DNA of 64,000 nucleotides from Chondrosia reniformis (taxonomy: Eukaryota; Porifera; Demospongiae; Chondrillida; Chondrillidae), in assembly GCA_947172415.1 (NCBI GenBank), contig OX359197.1, positions 7,131,673 through 7,195,672 on the forward strand. The letters are read 5' to 3'. The position numbers and the translations under genes were made by a program. Position 1 is the first letter of the stretch. The number at the start of each line of letters is the position of its first letter. Positions 1 to 12,765 of the stretch are shown here, one piece after another. The notes under the pieces are model-generated. The model saw only the letters and a program-made list of their open reading frames with translations. It was not told where the DNA came from and made no database searches.

Positions 1-37
1 GCAAAAGACTTTGGCAGGAGGCAAACTTGGTAGGTCT

Positions 38-130
38 GAGTGAGAGGAGAGAGATATGCTACCTTACCAAAGTGAGAGGAGAGAGATATACTACCTTACC
101 AAAGTGAGAGGAGAGATATACTACCTTACC
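38..130. repeat. Short tandem repeat, about 3 copies of a ~33-bp unit
   Basis: A GA-rich unit (agtgagaggagagagatat followed by ctaccttacca) occurs three times head to tail, with the last copy slightly shortened. It lies 3' of the last visible PITHD1 exon, inside what should be a PITHD1 intron. No coding potential seen. Confidence 0.8.
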
Positions 131-259
131 ACAATCATCACTTCATAAACCAGAATGGTAATTATTGTACTAGTTTTATGAAAATACAGCTCAAAAACTT
201 ACCACATAACTCTTTTGAATGTACCAAATACACTACAGCTTGTTACCATGGTTACTCAC

Positions 260-1368
260 TTGACTGTATATTCCACTTGTGCCGTTTCATCATGTGTTAG
301 TTCAATGACTTGGTCCGGAGGTCCACGTACTTCATCAAATCCCAAAAGTGGTCGGTTCTTAAATCTACAGCACATCCAACTATGAATGTACATATCTACA
401 ACAGTACTGATTGATAGCCTACATTCTCAGCTCCGAGGGATGAGTGTCTCCGCCTCCTCCGATCACTCTGAGACCTTTCAACTTCACATCACCCGTGAAA
501 CTGCAACACAAAGTTGCAAAGACTTAAGAATAACATTATGATAAGTGTAATTGATGAGTGTAATTGATGAATGCATGCGAGCCAAGGATTCACAGAAGAT
601 CAAGATAAAGAAAAGACAAAGACTCCCAGGATCACTGATAAAGGGTGGAATTCCCAGAAACGGCTGTCTGACCCAGTGGAGAAGATGAAAGAAGGGAAAG
701 AAGGAAGAAAAGATTCCTGTATCCTCATCCAAAAGCTCTCTTCAGGTTTAGTTCCCCTATAGGCTCTTTTACAGAATAGGCATTTAGCATGTAGGAAAAT
801 GGTATCTTAGATTTTTCATATAATTCTTATGACCTGATTTTGATTATCTTACTTACGGAACATAAAAGAGCAGTTCTTCATCCAAATCACTGACAACAAA
901 CTGCAGAAGGCAAAGATTACCAAACATTACAAATCTCAAAACACACTAGAAGTCTACGAATGGACACGAAGCACTATCAGACACTCCAAAACAGCTGCTG
1001 GTAGAGGAGATATATTTAGGAGAAGTTACATTTTCAGTGTCCATTCGTTCCTCCCAAGATTTGAATACAGTCTTTCCAGAACCTTCACTCTCCTCATTCA
1101 AACACTGAACTTTGTCCAGATCGATCTAAAAAACAAAATAATATGCAAAAGCTATATAGACGAGCTGTCCCTTCATTAGGTCATAGGTTGCTGCCAATAA
1201 CAGATTTGAGCAGACTAGTTAAGAAGGTACTGCAGCTCGCGCCATTTTTCTGCTAGAAAGAGAGATGTTTTTACTTGCCTTTTGATACAGGCTATAAAGT
1301 ATAGCAACATCTTCCGATGAGGAATCGTGATCGTGGTCATGTGAGCAATGGCCGTGTCCGTGCGCCAT
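260..1368 (-). CDS. PITHD1: PITHD1 (PITH domain protein), 5' five exons; gene continues off the left edge
   Basis: Exons on the minus strand: 1368-1279, 1125-1030, 900-857, 500-423 and 364-260. Phases are mutually consistent (0, 0, 2, 2, 2), and the last donor (gtgagt) points beyond the window. The N-terminus is MAHGHGHC followed by a His/Asp run, typical of PITHD1. The conserved IDLDKVQCLNE, WEERMD, FVVSDLDEELLF, FTGDVKLKG and HPSELR blocks follow in family order; this is the beta-rich PITH domain shared with the thioredoxin-like TXNL1 C-terminus and associated with the proteasome. Intron 1 uses a GC donor (AAG followed by gcaagt). About 138 residues are visible, so the last third of the protein lies to the left. 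The start is the first in-frame ATG and the protein aligns from its first residue. Identification is strong; exon ends are inferred from splice consensus and phase. Confidence 0.9.
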
Positions 1369-1426
1369 TTTGGCTTTTGATCAGCTAACCACGCCCCCAT
1401 TTGATGGGTGTGTCCGGAGGCGAAGC
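1369..1426. promoter_or_regulatory. Divergent promoter between PITHD1 and the membrane protein gene
   Basis: Only 58 bp separate the two opposed start codons (1368 minus, 1427 plus). 5' UTRs and core promoter elements must overlap here or inside the first exons. The segment contains a CCACGCCCCC GC-box-like stretch at about 1389-1398; no TATA box was seen. A shared bidirectional promoter is inferred. Confidence 0.55.
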
Positions 1427-2781
1427 ATGGCGGATAGGAGGTGGGCAGTGGTAATTCTTTTCACTTTACCGCACAACTGCGCTGCCCAGTTTGGTAAGCC
1501 ATGTCAATGATATTAAATAAAGAGACAAAAATGTCTTATATAGTGCCTGCAGAGTTTCAATTTTATGATGTCCACATAGTATCATCATATCACTTTAAAG
1601 TTAGACCATATGGTTAGGGGAAGGTCCCTCTAACTCACAGGCTAGTCTACTTTGGGAGTTTACTATTTAAATCTGTGTCTTATAAATTGCCAAAATCTCA
1701 ATGAGATTGTTGACATCTATATTGTATCTCACAATGGTAGATGATACCTCACGTACTGTGGCTATTGTGGTAGCTGTGGCTCTGGTGTTGGTTGCCATGG
1801 CAGCAGCTGTCATAATAATAGGCATTCTTGTTCAGTGGTGCAGGCAGCGAAAGAGGAGTACATTTGGTCAGTTAAACAATGTAATGTGATAGTGACATTT
1901 CATCCTCACAGATTCTGAGGAGTAATTAGTATACCCCATATTTGAATAGTTGATATTCCAACTAACAATGTCACATGTATGATACTACGGACTTGTATGT
2001 TTACTAGTAATAATAACTCACTTAGTTTAAATTTCATCAATTTATTCCCAGATCCTATTTTTATAACTTTTGTGTTTTTATAACAGTGTTTGTGTAATAT
2101 ATAAACTTCTGTCATGCACTACTGTTTACATATGTGTTCATCTCATGAGGATGAGCACAGTTTATGATATTTATAGGGAAAGACAGGAAACCATTTGGAT
2201 ACAAGTTATGGAAGAGGAGGAGTCAAAACTTGGAACCCTATAATCAGACAACAGTGACAGTTGGCGTACCTGAAGATTCAATTTCATCACAGCCACCTCT
2301 AAAGCCATTAAAAAGTTCCTTGAAAAAGTCAACCTATAAAGTAACTATAGAAGATGAGTCTTTAGAGCTGCATCCAAAACCTCTTAAGCACCTACCCCCC
2401 ACTGAAGAGACTTCAAAAGAAAAGGAGAACAGCTTAAAACAAGAGACCCACACGAGATTAACACTATTAGAATCTAAAAATGTGATTGATGACCTGCAAG
2501 GCAAAATGGATGCAGAAGTAACAGAAAATAATGGAGCAGACTCTTTGGCAAATGAAGATTATAAAGAAAAGAACATTGGGAATTTCCCTTCTGACCAACC
2601 TGCAATGCATCGACCTGTGATTGTAAAAGACATATCTGAAGATATACAGAGATCACATGAAGTGAAAGGTTTCCAAAGTGATCACGAAGAAGAGCGGTTG
2701 TTACCAGAAACGGATGAAGATGACTTTAATGATGATGTTGATATTGATGACGATGAAGAGGACCCCGTGTCGTTTCTGTAA
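1427..2781 (+). CDS. Small single-pass membrane protein with acidic cytoplasmic tail (265 aa, 3 exons)
   Basis: Exons 1427-1493, 1741-1866 and 2177-2781 join with phase-1 introns throughout (gtaagc, gtcagt donors; tag acceptors), ending at TAA. The first exon encodes a hydrophobic signal-peptide-like segment ending near NCAAQF. After a very short predicted lumenal piece (DDTSRT) comes a strongly hydrophobic helix of about 25 residues rich in Val/Ala/Ile, followed by WCRQRKR as a stop-transfer anchor. The tail of about 200 residues is hydrophilic, with basic stretches near the membrane and a C-terminus dominated by Asp/Glu (around DEDDFNDDVDIDDDEED), finishing PVSFL. No known domain was recognised. 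Topology is inferred from the charges: type I, or type III if the N-terminal segment is not cleaved. The exon model is well supported by phase; function unknown. Confidence 0.7.
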
Positions 2782-2984
2782 TACATTTACATGCAAATAC
2801 AATGGACTATTATACATTACGTACATTCACTTTTTAATTACATAATGTTCCTGTATACGTATGTAATGATGTAGTCATGGTAACTATACCTTAAGTAATG
2901 ATATAGATTAGTGAAGAAAACCTTGCAATTTTGGCTAAAAGTAATGATAATAATACATACATCACAATTTCTTAACATACAACA
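2782..2984. other. 3' flank of the membrane protein gene, AT-rich, no gene seen
   Basis: AT-rich sequence with no ORF of note and no RNA gene recognised. It probably holds the 3' UTR of the upstream gene, followed directly by the repeat block. Confidence 0.5.
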
Positions 2985-2999
2985 GGCAGGCTATGTATA

Positions 3000-3192
3000 T
3001 GCAGCTTCATATCTTTCCGTTTGATAGAGTTACAGTACTTAATGTACATAAAATTCTGGTATACAAAGTTAACGTATGGTGAGAGATAGGGCAAATTTAT
3101 GTTCCATCAAAATTTCAAAATCTCATTGAACATACTCCATAGGTATCTGTGAATGCTGACACAAAGTCACAGCTTCTTGAGTTACATAACTA
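3000..3192 (-). repeat. Single satellite monomer in inverted orientation
   Basis: Read on the minus strand, this stretch contains the landmark words of the array monomer: gtcagcattcacagata, gatagggc and tctatcaaacgg are recognisable as reverse complements. It is more diverged than array monomers, as expected for an arm that did not take part in array homogenisation. Confidence 0.7.
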
Positions 3193-3375
3193 CAGTTAAT
3201 GTAAGAGATAATTGCGTAATATTATATATGGCCGACCGTTAGTAGGTGTATTTAAAGATAAGATTCGATACTATATCCGAAAATTTAGAAGATTTTCTAA
3301 ATTTTATTATACATTGGGAAATGCACTGTGTATAGCACTTAATTGTTATTGAAGCACTATCTATCCATATATATT
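3165..3375 (+). repeat. Left terminal inverted repeat of core 1
   Basis: Landmarks actacagttaatgt, attgcgtaata, atatggccgaccgttag and gcactgtgtat recur as reverse complements, in mirrored order, at about 4205-4400. Similarity is clear but imperfect. Cores 2-4 lack this left arm. Confidence 0.75.
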
Positions 3376-3386
3376 ATACATATTAA

Positions 3387-4200
3387 TGTCGTACATGCGA
3401 TAAAATAAATATCGGACCTCTCACTATATCTAGTTTTCTGTATCACGAAAAGTCGCTCTCCTCCTTCCACCAAGACACATACAGGATTTTATCCATTTGC
3501 CACAGTTTTGAGATGTATTGGAAATACTGCGTATGTGTGTAAAATAGCTTAGAACGATTCACTGGTCTGGAATTAAAGTGGAATAAATTGACGATTTCTC
3601 GAAAATAATTGGGATCAGAAAAGTCGTTCTCCTCGGCCCATCAAGACACTTACAGGATTTTTTTCGCTTTTCCCAGTTTTCAGGTGAACCACTAATACTG
3701 CCTATGTCTTTAAGTGTGCTTGAAACAATTCACTGATCTGGAAATAACGAGAAATATATAAAAAAAGGTCCCAACCACAACCGTTTCCTTTGGACAAAAC
3801 ATCATATAAATAGAAGCGAAAAACCTTATATAGTAGGCCTACCTGGACACATCTCTATGGTGGTTGCGGTTCCCATAGAGGTTGGTAGCGCTTAGACTCT
3901 GAAGCTGTCTCCTAATCGGTTGGTGCCATAGAGACGTGCTCACCAATAATCCGGATTTCGGGGGGGTTCCACGTAATGTGGGATTGGCATCTGATATCTT
4001 AGGATTCATATGAGTCGGCCATATCGAGAAGAACTGGTTCTTCTCACGCAAGTGACACCCAAAGCTCAACTCGGCAGAGCGTTACCACCGATCCCGGCCT
4101 ATGAGCGTCGTGGATGGTAGCGTTCGGTATGGTCCAACTTTTTTTCTTTGGAGTTTCGTTGGCTATCGATTGACGAAATTTCACTTTCACTAGATCCGTA
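3387..4200. mobile_element. Element core, copy 1
   Basis: Unique-looking segment recurring almost unchanged at about 8740, 16318 and 17946. The middle (about 3835-4130) is more GC-rich than its surroundings and contains short hairpins, for example CTCTATGG paired with CCATAGAG at about 3850-3880. Short minus-strand ORFs of 76 and 63 codons recur in the copies, but they have no recognised domain and are probably not coding. Confidence 0.7.
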
Positions 4201-4204
4201 TCAA

Positions 4205-4400
4205 AATATATGGATAGATAGTATTTCAATAACAATCAAGTACTACACAGTGCATATCCCTATGTTTAAAAAATTGGAAAGTATTCTAGATTTTCAGATA
4301 TAGTTTGGAATTTTGTCTTTATTATATTATACCTTCTAACGGTCGGCCATATATAGTATTACGCAATTTTCTCTAACAAAACAGTACATTAACTGTAGTT
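4205..4400 (-). repeat. Right terminal inverted repeat of core 1
   Basis: Mirror image of the left arm (ctaacggtcggccatat, agtattacgcaatt, acattaactgtagtt). It passes directly into the first forward-oriented satellite monomer. The same right arm is present in all four cores. Confidence 0.75.
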
Positions 4401-7400
4401 CTGTAACTCTATCAAATGGAGAGATATGAAGCTAAATCTTTTTGTCAGCATTCACAGACATCCTATAGAGCATGTCCAATGGGTTTTTGAAATTTTGATG
4501 AAACTTAAAATTTGCCCTATCTCTCACAATACATTAACTTTCTATACAGAAGTAAATGTACATTGAGGGCTGTAACTCTATCAAATGGAGAGATATGAAG
4601 CTAAACATTTGTGTCAGCATTCACAGACATCTATACAACATGTCCAATGGGTTTTTGAAATTTTGATGAAACTTAAAATTTGCCCTATCTCTCACAATAC
4701 ATTAACTTTCTATACAGAAGTAAATGTACATTGAGGGCTGTAACTCTATCAAATGGAGAGATATGAAGCTAAACATTTGTGTCAGCATTCACAGACATCT
4801 ATACAACATGCCCAGTGGGTTTTTGAAATTTTGATGAAACTTAAAATTTGCCCTATCTCTCACAATACATTAACTTTCTATACAGAAGTAAATGTACATT
4901 GAGGGCTGTAACTCTATCAAATGGAGATATATGAAGCTAAACATTTGTGTCAGCATTCACAGACATCTATACAACATGCCCAGTGGGTTTTTGAAATTTT
5001 GATGAAACTTAAAATTTGCCCTATCTCTCACAATACATTAACTTTCTATACAGAAGTAAATGTACATTGAGGGCTGTAACTCTATCAAATGAGAGATATG
5101 AAGCTAAACATTTGTGTCAGCATTCACAGACATCTATACAACATGTCCAATGGGTTTTTGAAATTTTGATGAAACTTAAAATTTGCCCTATCTCTCACAA
5201 TACATTAACTTTCTATACAGAAGTAAATGTACATTGAGGGCTGTAACTCTATCAAATGGAGAGATATGAAGCTAAACATTTGTGTCAGCATTCACAGACA
5301 TCTATACAACATGCCCAGTGGGTTTTTGAAATTTTGATGAAACTTAAAATTTGCCCTATCTCTCACAATACATTAACTTTGTAAACCTGAATTTAATGTA
5401 CATTGAGGGCTGTAACTCTATCAAATGGAGAGATATGAAGCTAAACATTTGTGTCAGCATTCACAGACATCTATACAACATGTCCAATGGGTTTTTGAAA
5501 TTTTGATGAAACATAAAATTTGCCTTATCTCTCACAATACATTAACTTTGTAAACCTGAATTTAATGTACATTGAGGGCTGTAACTCTATCAAATGGAGA
5601 GATATGAAGCTAAACATTTGTGTCAGCATTCACAGACATCTATACAACATGTCCAATGGGTTTTTGAAATTTTGATGAAACATAAAATTTGCCCTATCTC
5701 TCACAATACATTAACTTTGTAAACCTGAATTTAATGTACATTGAGGGCTGTAACTCTATCAAATGGAGAGATATGAAGCTAAACATTTGTGTCAGCATTC
5801 ACAGACATCTATACAACATGTCCAATGGGTTTTTGAAATTTTGATGAAACATAAAATTTGCTTTATCTCTCACAATACATTAACTTTGTAAACCTGAATT
5901 TAATGTACATTGAGGGCTGTAACTCTATCAAATGGAGAGATATGAAGCTAAACATTTGTGTCAGCATTCACAGACATCTATACAACATGTCCAATGGGTT
6001 TTTGAAATTTTGATGAAACATAAAATTTGCCCTATCTCTCACAATACATTAATTTTGTAAACCTGAATTTAATGTACATTGAGGGCTGTAACTCTATCAA
6101 ATGAGAGATATATGAAGCTAAACATTTGTGTCAGCATTCACAGACATCTATACAACATGGCCAATGGGTTTTTGAAATTTTGATGAAACTTAAAATTTGC
6201 CTTATATATCACCATATATTAACTTTGTAAACCTGAATTTAATGTACATTGAGGGCTGTAACTCTATCAAATGGAGAGATATGAAGCTAAAGCTTTGTGT
6301 CAGCTTTCACAGACATCTATACAACATGTCCAATGGGTTTTTGAAATTTTGAGGAAACTTAAAATTTGCCCTATCTCTCACAATACATTAACTTTCTATA
6401 CAGAAGTAAATGTACATTGAGGGCTGTAACTCTATCAAATGGAGAGATATGAAGCTAAACATTTGTGTCAGCATTCACAGACATCTATACAACATGTCCA
6501 ATGGGTTTTTGAAATTTTGATGAAACATAAAATTTGCCCTATCTCTCACAATACATTAACTTTGTAAACCTGAATTTAATGTACATTGAGGGCTGTAACT
6601 CTATCAAATGAGAGATATACGAAGCTAAACATTTGTGTCAGCATTCACAGACATCTATACAACATGCCCAATGGGTTTTTGAAATTTTGATGAAACATAA
6701 AATTTGCCCTATCTCTCACAATACATTAACTTTCTATACAGAAGTAAATGTACATTGAGGGCTATAACTCTATCAAATGGAGAGATATGAAGCTAAACAT
6801 TCGTGTCAGCATTCACAGACATCTATACAACATGCCCAATGGGTTTTTGCAATTTTGATGAAACTTAAAATTTGCCCTATCTCTCACCATACATTAACTT
6901 TGTAAACCTGAATTTAATGTACATTGAGGGCTGTAACTCTATCAAATGAGAGATATATGAAGCTAAACATTTGTGTCAGCATTCACAGACATCTATACAA
7001 CATGCCCAATGGGTTTTTGAAATTTTGATGAAACTTAAAATTTGCCTCATATATCACCATATATTAACTTTGTAAACCTGAATTTAATGTACATTGAGGG
7101 CTGTAACTCTATCAAATGGAGAGATATGAAGCTAAAACTTTGTGTCAGCTTTCACAGACATCTATACAACATGTCCAATGGGTTTTTGAAATTTTGATGA
7201 AACTTAAAATTAAATTTGCCCTATCTCTCACAATACATTAACTTTCTATACAGAAGTAAATGTACATTGATGGCTGTAACTCTATCAAATGGAGAGATAT
7301 GAAGCTAAACATTTGTGTCAGCATTCACAGACATCTATACAACATGTCCAATGGGTTTTTGAAATTTTGATGAAACATAAAATTTGCCTTTTCTCTCACC

Positions 7401-8690
7401 ATACATTAACTTTGTAAACCTGAATTTAATGTACATTGAGGGCTTTAACTCTATCAAATGGAGAGATATGAAGCTAAACTTTTGTGTCAGCATTCACAGA
7501 CATCTATACAACATGCCCAATGGGTTTTTGAAATTTTGATGAAACTTAAAATTTGCCCTATCTCTCACCATACATTAATTTTCTATACAGAAGTAAATGT
7601 ACATTGAGGGCTGTAACTCTATTAAATGGAGAGATATGAAGCTAAACATTTGTGTCAGCATTCACAGACATCTATACAACATGTCCAATGGGTTTTTGAA
7701 ATTTTGATGAAACATAATATTTGCCCTATCTCTCACAATACATTAACTTTGTAAACCTGAATTTAATGTACATTGAGGGCTTTAACTCTATCAAATGGAG
7801 AGATATGAAGCTAAACCTTTGTGTCAGCATTCACAGACATCTATACAACATGTCCAATGGGTTTTTGAAATTTTGATGAAACATAAAATTTGCCCTATCT
7901 CTCACAATACATTAACTTTGTAAACCTGAATTTAATGTACATTGAGGGCTGTAACTCTATCAAATGGAGAGATATGAAGCTAAACTTTTGTGTCAGCATT
8001 CACAGACATCTATACAACATGTCCAATGGGTTTTTGAAATTTTGATGAAACTTAAAATTTGCCCTATCTCGCACAATACATTAATTTTCTATACAGAAGT
8101 AAATATACATTGAGGGCTGTCACTCTATCAAATGGAGAGATATGAAGCTAAACATTTGTGTCAGCATTCACAGACATCTATACAACATGTCCAATGGGTT
8201 TTTGAAATTTTAATGAAACATAAAATTTGCCCTATCTCTCACCATACATTAACTTTGTAAACCTGAATTTAATGTACATTGAGGGCTGTAACTCTATCAA
8301 ATGGAGAGATATGAAGCTAAACATTTGTGTCAGGATTCACAGACATCTATACAAAATGCCCAATGGGTTTTTGAAATTTTGATGAAACTTAAAATTTGCC
8401 CTATCTCTCACAATACATTAATTTTCTATACCAGAAGTAAATGTACATTGAGGGCTGTAACTCTATCAAATGGAGAGATATGAAGCTAAACCTTTGTGTC
8501 AGCATTCACAGACATCTATACAACATGGCCAATGGGTTTTTGAAATTTTTATGAAACTTAAAATTTGCCCTATCTCTCACCATACATTAACTTTCTATAC
8601 CAGAAGTAAATGTACATTGAGGGCTGTAACTCTATCAAATGGAGAGATATGAAGCGACATCTTTGTTTCAGCATTCACAGACATCTAATA
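4401..8690 (+). repeat. Satellite array block A (about 25 monomers of ~168-171 bp)
   Basis: Head-to-tail monomers marked by gagggctgtaactctatc, agagatatgaagct, gtcagcattcacagac and gggtttttgaaattttgatg. Two main variants alternate in the spacer before the repeat boundary: one with tttctatacagaagtaaatg and one with tttgtaaacctgaattta. Monomer length is not a multiple of three and the short ORFs restart at every copy, so coding use is unlikely. Confidence 0.9.
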
Positions 8691-9740
8691 AAACCGGCCT
8701 AGTTGAAATATTGATCATAGACATAAATATCGTGCAGGCGATAAATATCGGACCTCTCACTATATCTAGTTTTCTGTATCACGAAAAGTCGCTCTTCTCC
8801 CTCCACCAAGACACATACAGGCTTTTACCCATTTGCCACAGTTTTGAGATGTATTGGAAATACTGCGTATGTGTGTAAAATAGCTTAGAACGATTCACTG
8901 GTCTGGAATTAAAGTGGAATAAATTGACGATTTCTCGAAAATAATTGGGATCAGAAAAGTCGTTCTCCTCGGCCCATCAAGACACTTACAGGATTTTTTT
9001 CGCTTTTCCCAGTTTTCAGGTGAACCACTAATACTGCCTATGTCTTTAAGTGTGCTTGAAACAATTCACTGATCTGGAAATAACGAGAAATATATAAAAA
9101 AAGGTCCCAACCACAACCGTTTCCTTTGGACAAAACATCATATAAATAGAAGCGAAAAACCTTATATAGTAGGCCTACCTGGACACATCTCTATGGTGGT
9201 TGCGGTTCCCATAGAGGTTGGTAGCGCTTAGACTCTGAAGCTGTCTCCTAATCGGTTGGTGCCATAGAGACGTGCTCACCAATAATCCGGATTTCGGGGG
9301 GGTTCCACGTAATGTGGGATTGGCATCTGATATCTTAGGATTCATATGAGTCGGCCATATCGAGAAGAACTGGTTCTTCTCACGCAAGTGACACCCAAAG
9401 CTCAACTCGGCAGAGCGTTACCACCGATCCCGGCCTATGAGCGTCGTGGATGGTAGCGTTCGGTATGGTCCAAATTTTTTTCTTTGGAGTTTCGTTGGCT
9501 ATCGATTGACGAAATTTCACTTTCACTAGATCCATATCAAAATATATGGATAGATAGTACTTCAATAACAATCAAGTACTACACAGTGCATATCCTTATG
9601 TATAAAAAATTGGAAAGTATTCTAGATTTTAGGATATAGTTTGGAATTTTGTCTTTATTATATTATACCTTCTAACGGTCGGCCATATATAGTATTACGC
9701 AATTTTCTCTAACAAAACAGTACATTAACTGTAGTTCTGT
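8691..9740. mobile_element. Element core, copy 2 (left arm missing)
   Basis: Begins abruptly inside a monomer at accggcctagttgaaatatt, then follows core 1 from the atcggacctctcac landmark through the right inverted arm. The left arm is replaced by about 50 bp not found in core 1 (gatcatagacataaatatcg). The same left boundary is shared with copies 3 and 4, so they descend from this truncated form. Confidence 0.75.
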
Positions 9741-10034
9741 AACTCTATCAAATGGAGAGATATGAAGCTAAATCTTTTTGTCAGCATTCACAGACATCCT
9801 ATAGAGCATGTCCAATGGGTTTTTAAATTTTGATGAAACTTAAAATTTGCCCTATCTCTCAACATACATTAACTTTGTAAACCCGAATTTAATGTACATT
9901 GAGGGCTTTAACTCTATCAAATGGAGAGATATCGAAGCTAAACCTTTGTGTCAGCATTCACAGACATCTATACAACATGGCCAATGGGTTTTTGAAATTT
10001 TGATGAAACGTAAAATTAAATTTGCCCTATCTCT

Positions 10035-12043
10035 CACAATACATTAACTTTGTAAACCTGAATTTAATGTACATTGAGGGCTTTAACTCTATCAAATGGA
10101 GAGATATGCAGCTAAATCTTTTTGTCAGCATTCACAGACATCTATACAACATGCCCAATGGGGTTTTGAAATTTTGATGAAACTTAAAATTAAAGTTGCC
10201 CTATCTCTCACAATACATTACTTTCAATACAGAAGTAAATGTACATTGAGGGCTGTAACTCTATCAAATGGAGAGATATGAAGCTAAATCGTTTTGTCAG
10301 CATTCACAGACATCCTATAGAGCATGTCCAATGGGTTTTTGAAATTTTGATGAAACTTAAAATTTGCCCTATCTCTCACAATACATTAACTTTCTATACC
10401 AGAAGTAAATGTACATTGAGGGCTGTAACTCTATCAAATGGAGAGATATGAAGCTAAATCTTTTTGTCAGCATTCACAGACATCCTATAGAGCATGTCCA
10501 ATGGGTTCTTGAAATTTTGATGAAACTTAAAATTTGCCGTATCTCTCACCATACATCAACTTTCTATACCAGAAGTAAATGTGCATTGAGGGCTGTAACT
10601 CTATCAAATGGAGAGATATGAAGCTAAACATTTGTGTCAGCATTCACAAACATCTATACAACATGTCCAATGGGTTTTTGAAATTTTGATGAAACATAAA
10701 ATTTGCCTTATATCTCACCATATATTAACTTTGTCAACCTGAATTTAATGTACATTGAGGGCTGTCACTCTATCAAATGGAGAGATATGAAGCTAAACAT
10801 TTGTGTCAGCATTCACAAACATCTATACAACATGCATGTCCAATGGGTTTTTGAAATTTTGATGAAACATAAAATTTGCCTTATATCTCACCATATATTA
10901 ACTTTGTAAACCTGAATTTAATGTACATTGAGGGCTGTCACTCTATCAAATGGAGAGATATGAAGCTAAACATTTGTGTCAGCATTCACAGACATCTATA
11001 CAACATGCCCAATGGGTTTTTGAAATTTTGATGAAACGTAAAATTTGCCCTATCTCTCACCATACATCAACTTTCTATACCAGAAGTAAATGTACATTGA
11101 GGGCTGTAACTCTATCAAATGGAGAGATATGAAGCTAAACCTTTGTGTCAGCATTCACAGACATCTATACAACATGCCCAATGGGTTTTTGAAATTTTGA
11201 TAAAAACTTAAAATTAAATTTGCCCTATCTCTCACAATACATTAACTTTCTATACCAGAAGTAAATGTACATTGAGGGCTGTAACTCTATCAAATGGAGA
11301 GATATGAAGCTAAATCTTTTTGTCAGCATTCACAGAAATCCTATAGAGCATGTCCAATGGGTTTTTGAAATTTTGATGAAACTTAAAATTTGCCCTATCT
11401 CTCACCATACATCAACTTTCTATACCAGAAGTAAATGTACATTGAGGGCTGTAACTCTATCAAATGGAGAGATATGAAGCTAAACATTTGTGTCAGCATT
11501 CACAGACATCTATACAACATGCCCAATGGGTTTTTGAAATTTTGATGAAACATAAAATTTGCCCTATCTCTCACAATACATTAACTTTCTATACAGAAGT
11601 AAATGTACATTGAGGGCTGTAACTCTATCAAATGGAGAGATATGAAGCTAAACCCTTGTGTCAGCATTCACAGACATCTATACAACATGTTCAATGGGTT
11701 TTTGAAATTTTGATGAATTCGAAACATAAAATTTGCCCTATATATCTCTCACAATACATTAACTTTCTATACAGAAGTAAATGTACATTGAGGGCTGTAA
11801 CTCTATCAAATGGAGAGATATGAAGCTAAACATTTGTGTCAGCATTCACAGACATCTATACAACATGTCCAATGGGTTTTTGAAATTTTGATGAAACTTA
11901 AAATTTGCCCTATCTCTCACAATACATTAACTTTGTAAACCTGAATTTAATGTACATTGAGGGCTGTAACTCTATCAAATGGAGAGATATGAAGCTAAAC
12001 ATTTGTGTCAGCATTCACAGACATCTATACAACATGTCCAATG
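10035..12043 (+). repeat. Higher-order duplication in the array, first copy
   Basis: A run of about 12 monomers whose private variants (gagatatgcagctaaat, gccgtatctctcacc, acaacatgcatgtcc, gatgaattcgaaacat) recur in the same order exactly 2,731 bp downstream. A short internal tract at about 11060-11110 differs in its spacer variant, consistent with local conversion. Confidence 0.85.
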
Positions 12044-12765
12044 GGATTTTGAAATTTTGATGAAACATAAAATTTGCCCTATCTCTCACCATATATTAAC
12101 TTTGTAAACCTTAATTTAATGTACATTGAGGGCTGTAACTCTATCAAATGGAGAGATATGAAGCTAAACATTTGTGTCAGCATTCACAGACATCTATACA
12201 ACATGTCCAATGGGTTTTTGAAATTTTGATGAAACATAAAATTTGCCCTATCTCTCACCATACATTAACTTTGTAAACCTGAATTTAATGTACATTGAGG
12301 GCTGTAACTCTATCAAATGAGAGATATGAAGCTAAACATTTGTGTCAGCATTCACAGACATCTATACAACATGTCCAATGGGATTTTGAAATTTTGATGA
12401 AACATAAAATTTGCCCTATCTCTCACCATATATTAACTTTGTAAACCTGAATTTAATGTACATTGAGGGCTGTCACTCTATCAAATGGAGAGATATGAAG
12501 CTAAACTTTTGTGTCAGCATTCACAGACATCTATACAACATGCCCAATGGGTTTTTGAAATTTTGATGAAACATAAAATTTGCTCTATCTCTCAACATAC
12601 ATTAACTTTGTAAACATGAATTTAATGTACATTGAGGGCTTTAACTCTATCAAATGGAGAGATATGAAGCTAAACCTTTGTGTCAGCATTCACAGACATC
12701 TATACAACATGTCCAATGGGTTTTTGAAATTTTGATGAAACATAAAATTTGCCCTATATATCTCT

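Noticed and set aside
4060-4135. tRNA or U1 snRNA gene in the element core
   Set aside because: There is an A-box-like word and a vague U1-like tacctgg, but no cloverleaf, convincing B box or Sm site could be formed by eye.
3839-4235. Minus-strand ORFs of 76 and 63 codons conserved in element cores
   Set aside because: Identity follows from recent duplication of the core DNA. No domain, no third-position bias visible, and the second ORF is lost in one copy.
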